From contig JAXGGA010004464.1 of NCBI GenBank assembly GCA_038373865.1, positions 24,156-88,155 of the forward strand: a stretch of DNA of 64,000 nucleotides. Reading direction: 5' to 3'. Below are positions 59,801 to 64,000 of the stretch, piece after piece. Position 1 is the stretch's first letter. Every line of letters begins with the position of its first letter. Under the pieces are notes generated by a model that was given only the letters and a program-made list of their open reading frames with translations, ran no database searches and had not been told where the DNA came from. The position numbers were made by a program, and so were the translations under genes. The DNA comes from Uloborus plumipes (Eukaryota; Arthropoda; Arachnida; Araneae; Uloboridae).

Positions 59801-62146
59801 GCGATATTTTTTGGACTTGGCGATATTTTTTAGAGGCATTAAGCTACTTTCAATACTTTTTTCGTCTTTCTTTTATTTTTAACGGGAAAGTAGGCTAAAA
59901 AAGAAAAAATCGAATCAGACTATGCACTCAAAAGTCATTGCGGGAGGGGAGGGGGGCAGAACTGAGACTGACAGGTACACAGTTTCCGCAGCTCAAAACC
60001 CAACTTTCCTATTTTAAATTTCTCTGTGTGTATTTAGCTATGTTTATTAAGTTGTGCTTTTTCGACTCAATTGTTTTGAACGTTTTTTTTTTCAATGCAT
60101 CACTCCTTCTTTCATGATTTTTTCCCCAATTTTCTACTTTTTCAGAGAAGTAAGCTAACACTTGTATTAATTTACAATTTTGTTAGTCTTTTCCTACCCG
60201 TTGAACATAAAGCAGAACCAGTAAACGATATTCCAGTGTTTTTACGAAAGTACGAAACAGTAAGAAAGTAACATGCAATATGTTTTACATTTACGTTACC
60301 GAGACTTTTCGCTACATTGACCAATTTTGTTTGAACAGCAGGGGTTTTTACAATGAACATCGACTCAATTAGTATTTTTTAAGAATGAAAATAACTATTT
60401 CCCTCTACCTTTGACATAATTTCCGACATGGAGATAATTTTGCAGCACATTTACTATTCGTTTTCGCTTTAAAATTTTTATTTATTTTATCTCGATTTCA
60501 AATAAAAAAATAAAATGTTTTTGCTAACAGTGGGTAGATAGTAAAACTTCTTGTATCGATTTATTTTTTGTTTGAAATAAGAGTTGATATCATAATCCAT
60601 GACAATTTAATTTCTACATTAAAGACTATCTGTTTCATTTTTTGTACATGAGCTCATATATTAGCTGCTCTTCATACTTATTTATACTAATTATCCTGAA
60701 CTATTAAGAAACACATACAATATATTTTAACTTATAACAATTAACACATTAGGGGCTGTTATTCACTGCTTTATACACACAACGTAGTTCAGTAAAAAAA
60801 CTTAAAATAACTTAAATTCTAAAATGTATTGTTATCATGCGTAAAAAGATGAAATTTTGACATCGTTGTAAAGTTTTCGCTCTTCTGGATAAAGCTCTCT
60901 GCTTTCCACATCATAGTGTTTATAATCATTCTTTATTTTAGCGCACACAAGCGAAGGGTTAATTTAGAACATCTTTTACTTTCTTTGCAAATGACCAAAC
61001 ATGGAAATGATGCAATGCCTAGCAAGCGGCGAACGGGGATAGCTTCAATTTCTTGCCAAGTCTTCAAATTTGGCTATTTTTTAGCCGACTTTAGGACCCC
61101 TTCTCTCGAAAACGAGGGGACGAGGGCACTTGATCTTTGGGTCAAAAACATGTCGCAGTATGCTCTTTTGAATGATACCATTTTAAACTTTTTTCATTAT
61201 TACTTAAGTCGAGTACTTTCCTGGTAAGAGGCAATAAGAGGAGTGGTAAATCAACGAGTACAATTCCTTTGAAAGGAGCTACAACTTCCTTTGGAAAAAT
61301 TTTTAAGGTAAATTTTTCTTCCATTATTCATTTTGATATAACGATAGAAGTAATTCAAACGAGATGCTATAGCGCCATATCTGCAAGTTTAAAGGAAGAT
61401 TAACATTAAAATTAATGAGAAAAATGTTTATTTACAAAAACCTCGCCGTGTATTTAACCCTCTGACAAATCAATCATTTTAACGAAATTCTTTAAAAATA
61501 TGTAGGAAAATTGTCTATATTATTTGTTTTTTTTTATTTACATAATAATACAAAAATGACTGAAAAAAATCAACTGAAACAACTCAGTAAAAATCATACA
61601 TATAAAGCGATGCATGCAAAGCCGACAAAAGGCCATGTCAGCCTAGTTGGAAACTAGAGGCCTCGCCTTTTGAGGGACTCCGTTTAAATTCAGAGTAGCA
61701 TAAATTTAGTAAGTTTTATGGAGGGAGGGGGCCGACGACCAAACTGACAAGGGACCTACCTACCTGCCTTGGTTTCGGGCGGTCAAGTACGCGTGTAAAC
61801 ATTACAAAATGTATGAATGCAATGATCCAATTTTTCTCAGTGCAAGACACTCCAATTTACCAGTCAATGTAAAAGAATTTTCAACTTGATTCACCAGTTA
61901 CATGATAAAAAAGTCTTGGGATGGAGAAAACTTACCCAAATCTTCCTTGAACAGGCACTCCCCGTGAAAAAGCAAAGAGACGGAAAATAAATGCAGGACA
62001 TTGAACAGTGTAGAAAGTAGGAAGACCAGCCAGTGTCGGAATTGCCAGGGCCCGTGCCCACCTATGACCTCCGTCAGGGACTTGAAATCCGGCGTGCCGG
62101 TCAGGCTCAGCTCTGCCGGGTCGGCACCATCTTTGCTGCTGTCCAT
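29792..62146 (-). CDS. SLC22-like (organic ion) MFS transporter, 10 exons
   Basis: Ten exons join into 1488 nt, 495 aa, all GT/AG and phase-consistent: 62146-61936, 45649-45507, 44994-44903, 43199-43045, 42115-41947, 41829-41682, 38357-38281, 35658-35441, 33877-33696, 29884-29792. SLC22 proteins move organic cations or anions across the plasma membrane. The order fits the family: N-terminal GPWQFRHWLVFLL (TM1); a large extracellular loop (about 62-118) with sequons N80, N91 and N99; the TM2-TM3 motif RYGRRPVS (149-156); TM4-TM6; FVPESAAYY (258-266) before the cytosolic loop; TM7-TM12. It is divergent: the usual Asp before GRR is missing, the E-L-F/Y-P-T motif after TM10 is not recognisable, and the chain stops right after the TM12 'PET' position (TILLET). 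Substrate cannot be inferred. A likely 5' UTR acceptor (ttgcAG, 62173-62172) precedes the start. Confidence 0.88.
30183..32370. mobile_element. Putative TIR element
   Basis: 'actatagctgaaaa' near 30188 is mirrored by 'ttttcagctatatagt' near 32351, with related 'tcgccactttt' blocks inside both ends (about 30250-30290 and 32300-32345). Ends and target duplication are not exact. A second element (30818-31702) is nested. Confidence 0.45.
30818..31702. mobile_element. TIR element, CCGTATATACTCGCGTATAA ends
   Basis: CCGTATATACTCGCGTATAA at the left is mirrored by 'ttatacgcgag..cgcgagtatatacgg' at the right, with TA on each side (30816-30817, 31703-31704). A TA target suggests Tc1/mariner relatives. 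The interior has two tandem copies of a block of about 165 bp ('aaaatcg.gatcgcaaaaatgaac..'). No transposase. Confidence 0.8.
32627..32865. mobile_element. 239-bp MITE
   Basis: TGCCGTGCTAAGCGCAAA and its inverted partner TTTGCGCTTAGCACGGCA are exact. The flanks are TTATAC and TTATAT, a possible TTATA duplication. Confidence 0.75.
33696..33877 (-). CDS. SLC22-like exon 9
   Basis: Acceptor tatAG, donor GTACAT. IPTLIYLATVFFASSSWFLL is TM10; WSKVVLCTAVCIGTF is TM11. The conserved E-L-F-P-T block expected between them is replaced by a Ser-rich stretch. Confidence 0.87.
33983..34149. mobile_element. Pogo-like MITE
   Basis: CTGTCGGCCCCGCTT at the left, AAGCGGGGCTGACAG at the right, TA on both sides (33981-33982, 34150-34151); 167 bp. 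Confidence 0.8.
34152..35440. other. Intron sequence, nothing recognised
   Basis: AT-rich intron 8 of the transporter. Short frames at 34794-35116 have no recognisable features. Confidence 0.6.
35441..35658 (-). CDS. SLC22-like exon 8
   Basis: Acceptor tttcAG, donor GTAACT. 72 residues covering TM7 to TM9, with NFALMGTSEVASV at the TM8 position. Confidence 0.93.
36040..36900. repeat. Decayed tandem repeat, about 120-bp period
   Basis: Repeated variants of 'aaagatgact.acaattgcgtttttaggacttcaatttcgaaaattttc' with G-rich 'gggaagagt' breaks. Similar text recurs at 45850-45960, 55450-55560 and 56800-57540, so it is a dispersed family. Confidence 0.6.
38281..38357 (-). CDS. SLC22-like exon 7
   Basis: Acceptor tttcAG, donor GTAAGT. 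GPVETKSFQIRNYLQVLKLV, then the start of TM7. Confidence 0.88.
38619..38794. mobile_element. hAT MITE
   Basis: TIRs CAGGCCCGTCATTTC / GAAATGACGGGCCTG with a perfect 8-bp duplication TATTGTAC (38611-38618, 38795-38802); 176 bp, with homopolymer G and C tracts. Confidence 0.93.
39037..40654. mobile_element. TIR element with TCAGATCGGTAAC repeats
   Basis: 'gagctaatatttagaaaagt' (39037) is mirrored by 'acttttctaaatattggctc' (to 40654). The interior has five same-strand copies of a TCAGATCGGTAAC-type motif (39218, 39605, 39762, 39776, 40463). No transposase; the target duplication is unclear. Confidence 0.6.
41513..41613. mobile_element. 101-bp MITE
   Basis: ATCCCAAGTAGCACA is mirrored by TGTGCTACCTGGGAT. 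The interior has repeated 'aacgttgttt'-like words. A related 'tcccaagtagca' end occurs near 39234. Confidence 0.7.
41682..41829 (-). CDS. SLC22-like exon 6
   Basis: Acceptor atacAG, donor GTATTT. FVPESAAYYVKRGLWSRANK opens the large cytosolic loop. Confidence 0.92.
41947..42115 (-). CDS. SLC22-like exon 5
   Basis: Acceptor attgcAG, donor GTATGT. VECLCQEYKFLYM corresponds to the conserved E..p..yR loop of the family; TM5 and TM6 follow. Confidence 0.92.
42230..42600 (+). repeat. Dispersed 0.4-kb repeat, copy A
   Basis: Contains 'ccattcgaaagagcatactg', 'ttttggtcatttgcaaag'-type text and 'aaagcagagtgcttt'. Matches copies at 49405-49790 (same strand) and 60850-61240 (inverted). Confidence 0.75.
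43045..43199 (-). CDS. SLC22-like exon 4
   Basis: Acceptor tttcAG, donor GTAAGT. YGRRPVSLASC, then TM3, and VYLVLRFIATIGIMN (TM4). Confidence 0.93.
43402..43782. mobile_element. TIR MITE with a nested pogo MITE
   Basis: 'tcacagcttaagtaacgaca' with 'cagccatcttg' at the left is mirrored by 'caagatggcggatgtgtc' and 'acttaaactgtga' at the right. The target duplication is not resolved. Confidence 0.65.
43506..43659. mobile_element. Pogo/Tigger MITE
   Basis: CAGTGGAGTGTTGATAACTC and the inverse of CAGTCAAGTCTCAATGACTC, with TA on both sides (43504-43505, 43660-43661); 154 bp. The interior repeats 'ataactcgaa'. Confidence 0.85.
44220..44530. repeat. 'ccttgaggaa'-rich low-order repeat
   Basis: Many variants of ttccttgaggaaattcctc in both orientations over about 300 bp. 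Two overlapping frames here (44111-44429) follow from this and are not genes. Confidence 0.55.
44903..44994 (-). CDS. SLC22-like exon 3
   Basis: Acceptor caacAG, donor GTAAAT. CSSIWIVPYAKCIYAIGC is TM2; it ends TLVRPLTLR at the TM2-TM3 loop. Confidence 0.87.
45507..45649 (-). CDS. SLC22-like exon 2
   Basis: Acceptor tttcAG, donor GTGAGA. It completes Asp71 and encodes 47 residues of the glycosylated extracellular loop, with sequons NMS, NCS and NSS. Confidence 0.85.
46545..49246 (-). mobile_element. Unclassified long-TIR DNA transposon with coding capacity
   Basis: Termini TAGGGTGTCCCG / CGGGACACCCTA with a perfect 8-bp duplication ATGTACAA (46537-46544, 49247-49254). The inverted repeats reach about 480 bp inward and are built of sub-repeats of about 170 bp ('cagtaattactg', 'gcctcttgccagagcagaa'). 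The core carries one long minus-strand gene (48584-47402). It is intact in structure, with one frame break in the gene. It lies in transporter intron 1. Confidence 0.9.
47402..48584 (-). pseudogene. Element-encoded protein of unknown family, one frameshift
   Basis: Frame 48584-47529 gives 351 codons. A second frame continues to 47402 and ends FILAALKSRSNMPAFQHKSD. The shift lies in an A7 run near 47656-47662, before the downstream frame reads LCNVPSDNLRNMLVVGVL, so the intact protein would be about 390 aa. Visible features: basic N-terminus; Cys pair GLKCCMHER; Cys-His cluster DIAACKCHDLYSCACPKEK (about 155-173); Lys-rich KLPKRAKKRSQ; and a helical TIRELGIHRILKAR block, then LNFEAADYVSLIDW and FPYYTQAVESIVKL. 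The last blocks resemble uncharacterised proteins I recall from invertebrate genomes; no catalytic DDE, HUH or Tyr motif is evident. The role in transposition is inferred from its position only. Confidence 0.7.
49405..49790 (+). repeat. Dispersed 0.4-kb repeat, copy B
   Basis: Starts 'aaccaggaaagtaccc', with 'ccaatcgaaagagcattg', 'cctaaagtcagctgaa' and 'aaaagcagagagctttttaaa'. Parallel to copy A and inverse of copy C. Confidence 0.75.
49791..50990. other. Intron sequence, nothing recognised
   Basis: AT-rich, with poly-A and (AAAT)n/(AAT)n stretches near 50490-50530 and 50710-50760. No gene was seen. Confidence 0.6.
50991..51570 (+). repeat. Tandem repeat, about 147-bp unit, four copies
   Basis: The phrase 'ggttcaatgttgaacgaaaa' starts at about 50996, 51147, 51294 and 51441 (spacing 151, 147, 147), each followed by 'tcgaacaaaaaaaagtttgt' and 'actgttcactcaaaagttat'. 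Related text occurs at 59890-59960. Confidence 0.85.
51914..52564. mobile_element. Near-perfect palindromic fold-back MITE
   Basis: Two 297-bp arms (51914-52210, 52268-52564) are inverted copies with very few mismatches around a 57-bp loop. Ends CAGGGTGTCCACTCC are flanked by TA (51912-51913, 52565-52566). The loop carries TGACGTCA (52249-52256). No coding. Confidence 0.95.
54832..55282. mobile_element. hAT MITE nested
   Basis: Begins CAGGGCCGCCGTTT, ends AGCGGCGGCCCCG; 8-bp flanks GGTAAGAG and GGTAAAAG differ by one base. G-rich interior. Confidence 0.8.
55364..55631. mobile_element. hAT MITE nested
   Basis: Begins CAAGGGCGAATCTAGG, ends TATCCGTCCTTG; flanks TGTGCCTA and TGTGCCCT agree at six positions. 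End family as at 7849 and 10722. Confidence 0.7.
58480..59377 (+). mobile_element. Mariner-like element, deleted
   Basis: TIRs CAGGGTGCGACAGAGAAACT / AGTTTCTCCGCCGCACCCTG with TA flanks (58478-58479, 59378-59379); 898 bp, shorter than a full element. Confidence 0.9.
58613..59266 (+). pseudogene. Mariner-type transposase, frameshifted and deleted
   Basis: The first part (to 58780) has the N-terminal helix-turn-helix region MRWTKEQRAFAAESYFSNN...AFRTRF. A shift leads to 58790-59266: KGPGGQRISRTLENVEKVRE, SARKQAAALGIFDWTLRRIL, LQFHPYKLAVVHQLSDNV. It then jumps to VPWPARSSDLTLCDFF, the region of the third catalytic residue, so the middle with the first two catalytic Asp is gone. Not functional. 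Confidence 0.88.
60850..61240 (-). repeat. Dispersed 0.4-kb repeat, copy C (inverted)
   Basis: Reverse complement of copies at 42230 and 49405: 'tttgcaaatgaccaaacatgg', 'gcatactgcgacatg' on the minus strand, 'ttaccaggaaagtactcgac' at its end. Confidence 0.75.
61936..62146 (-). CDS. SLC22-like exon 1
   Basis: ATG at 62146; 70 codons plus one base. The cytosolic N-terminus with DFKSLTEVIGGHGPWQFRHW leads into TM1 (VFLLSTLFNVLHLFSVSLLF). Donor GTAAGT. Confidence 0.92.
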
Positions 62147-62171
62147 GCTGTACTCCTGGATTCAGTGCAAT

Positions 62172-62173
62172 CT
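62172..62173 (-). promoter_or_regulatory. Likely 5' UTR splice acceptor of transporter gene
   Basis: Minus strand reads gctcgcttttcttgcAG|ATTGCACTG, a pyrimidine-rich acceptor 25 bases before the start codon. It suggests an upstream non-coding exon, perhaps beyond the window. Confidence 0.5.
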
Positions 62174-62689
62174 GCAAGAAAAGCGAGCAACGCAAGATGA
62201 ACCGTAAGTACATGAGATTCTTAGTTGAAATTCCAAATTAGAAAGCTGAGCTGGCTCACCCGACATTTTGGTGCCAAAAGTTTGCGAGTCACACCATTGC
62301 CATTTTGTACGAAAACTATGTTGAAGAACAGTGGTGTCTACACTTCAGATACACTTAGTCACAAAAGTAAGTATGCAGAGTGTTTGTGATGATGTAATAT
62401 GAAAAAAAAAACAGACCTACAATATTAGAGTTTTCAAATTAACGATTTATTTCGATTACAGCAACATTGAGCTTAATTACAGAATGAAAAATATTTAAAA
62501 AATACAAATATTTAATTAGCAAGATGAGCTTAACTTAAAATAGGATGTAATTTACATCACAAAAGTAAGTATGCAAACAAAAACAAAGACATTAATATTG
62601 CAAATTTTACAATTTTGTTAAAAAAAATGGTAATTTTTTGGATAGCCTAAGGCCTTTATAACAACTCTCAATCTAGATGGCACTGATTT

Positions 62690-63312
62690 TACTAGATTTT
62701 AAGTGACAGAAGATGGTATTTTGTGCCCTTCCCCCAAAGTCCTTTCTTTTAGATCATTCTTAGTTTTGATCTCTTGTTTTCGAATTTGGCGATCGAGATA
62801 ATCCCACAAGTGTTCAATGGGATTAAGATCAGGTCACTGCGGTGGGGTTTTTAACTGTTTTCGCACGTTATATAGCAGCCATTTCCGAACAATCCGAGCA
62901 GTATGTTTGGGATCATTATCTTGTTGGAAAGTGAAGGATGTATCGAGTCCCAATTTAGAAGCACTTTAGCTTAGATTATTCTTTAAAGTATTCAAATAGC
63001 TGTATTGATTCATTACCCGCCAATTATAACTAAATTTCCTACTTTAGTTGCTGCCATGCAGCATCAAACCATAATCGAACCACCACCGTGTTTTACAGTT
63101 TCTTTCATGTTCTTTGGTGCTAGAGCTGCGTTTGCTTTCCTCAAAACTTTTTGGTTTCCATCTGACCCTGTAGATGTTGAATTTACTTTCATCCGAAAAA
63201 ATCACGGAATTTCAAAAATTTGTGTCCTGCTTTACATTTTCTTTTGCAAAATCTATTCTCTTTTTGCAATTCACTTTGCTAACAAATGGTTTTCCGGTTT
63301 TCTTAGGAAATT
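62690..63312 (-). pseudogene. Tc1 transposase catalytic region, minus copy
   Basis: The minus strand reads KKTGKPFVSKVNCKKRIDFA, VIFSDESKFNIY (first Asp), ETVKHGGGSIMV, QDNDPKHTARIVRKWLL (second Asp) and PDLNPIEHLWDYL (Glu): the catalytic core in order. Stops and shifts interrupt it and the N-terminal DNA-binding half is absent. Confidence 0.88.
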
Positions 63313-63740
63313 TAGGAGTAGGAAATTTAGTTATAATTGACGGAATAATGAATCAATATAGCTATTACTACTTTAAAGAATAATGTAAGCCAAAGTGCTG
63401 CTAAATTGGGACTCCATACATCCTTCACTTTCCGACAAGATAATGATCCCAAACATACTGCTCGGATTGTTCGGGAATGGCTGCTATATAACGTGCGAAA
63501 ACAGTTAAAAACCCCACCGCAGTGACCTGATCTTAATCCCATTGAACACTTGTGGGATTATCTCGATCGCCAAATTAGAAAACAAGAGATCAAAACTAAG
63601 AATGATCTAAAAGAAAGGACTTTGAGGGAAGGGCAGAAAATACCATCTTCTGTCACTCAAAATTTAGTAAAATCAGCGCCATCTAGATTGAGAGCTGTTA
63701 TAAAGGCCATAGGCTATCCAACAAATCGCCGTTTTTTTAA
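63312..63740 (+). pseudogene. Tc1 transposase C-terminal half, inverted plus copy
   Basis: The plus strand gives GVGNLVIIDGIMNQYSY, TFRQDNDPKHTARIVREWLL, a stop at 'PPQ*PDLNP', then IEHLWDYLDRQIRKQEIKTK and KSAPSRLRAVIKAIGY. It duplicates the minus copy in opposite orientation. Confidence 0.9.
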
Positions 63741-64000
63741 AAAAAATTGTAAAATTTGCAACATTAATGTCTTTGTTTTTGTTTGCATACTTACTTTTGT
63801 GATGTAAATTACATCCTATTTTAAGTTAAGCTCATCTTGCTAATTAAATATTTGTATTTTTTAAATATTTTTCATTCTGTAATTAAGCTCAATGTTGCTG
63901 TAATCGAAATAAATCGTTAATTTGAAAACTAATATTGTAGGTCTGTTTTTTTTTCATATTCCATCATCACAAACACTCTGCATACTTACTTTTGTGACTA

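Larger units (their letters stand above)
62358..63998. mobile_element. Fold-back Tc1-like element with mirrored transposase ends
   Basis: Outer ends GTCACAAAAGTAAGTATGCA are inverted and flanked by TA (62356-62357, 63999-64000). The TIR word recurs inside (about 62553, 63790) about 200 bp in, an IR/DR pattern. Inversion goes beyond the TIRs: about 62358-63045 and 63312-63998 are inverted copies that include the transposase C-terminal half. Confidence 0.9.

Noticed and set aside
61932..62213. 93-codon minus frame overlapping the transporter start
   Set aside because: Alternative frame of exon 1; Arg/Ala/Gly-rich without features, whereas the other frame continues the transporter.
63005..63383. 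Plus-strand frames of 111 and 69 codons
   Set aside because: Mostly antisense shadows of the minus-strand Tc1 transposase; only the part after 63312 corresponds to the inverted transposase copy.
1..64000. CRISPR arrays, bacterial operons, rRNA genes
   Set aside because: The window is spliced eukaryotic DNA; repeats are transposon-related. I saw no rRNA and did not find a convincing tRNA by eye.

Overview
The window is AT-rich animal DNA with three spliced nuclear genes set among many nested transposable elements. The protein sequences and the repeat types (Helitrons, Tc1/mariner, hAT) fit an arthropod. A chelicerate such as a spider is my best guess, but that is inference; the species cannot be read from the sequence.

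Genes. (1) A two-exon Orai calcium-channel gene on the minus strand (coding 13108-13605 and 17053-17160, 201 aa). (2) A five-exon ISCU gene on the plus strand (17488-29591, 155 aa), the mitochondrial iron-sulfur scaffold. (3) A ten-exon SLC22-like transporter on the minus strand (29792-62146, 495 aa). All splice junctions are GT/AG, and in each gene the exon phases join into one open frame. Orai and ISCU are divergent, with 327 bp between start codons. ISCU and the transporter converge, with poly(A) signals about 90 bp apart. None of the three shows a break.

Layout. 1-4040: a fold-back element with arms of about 485 bp and two hAT insertions. 4955-7232: a TIR element built around a repeated 15-bp motif. 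7365-9959: abutting Helitrons. 9960-13107: probable Orai 3' UTR. 13606-17052: Orai intron with a dead LINE, a hAT element and a small Helitron. 17488-29690: ISCU, with introns holding a 2.7-kb long-TIR element, a Tc1 element, a TIR element split by a Helitron, and a pogo-like element. 29776-62146: the transporter, with introns holding many MITEs, a 2.7-kb long-TIR element coding for a protein I cannot place, a nearly perfect 651-bp palindrome, a 4.1-kb nested hAT element and a Helitron carrying a mariner relic. 62358-63998: a Tc1 element folded back on itself.

The most promising unclassified system is the 46545-49246 transposon: 8-bp target duplication, TIRs of about 480 bp made of sub-repeats, and a Cys-rich protein with no transposase motif I recognise. 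The 19255-21925 element has the same architecture and a similar terminus.
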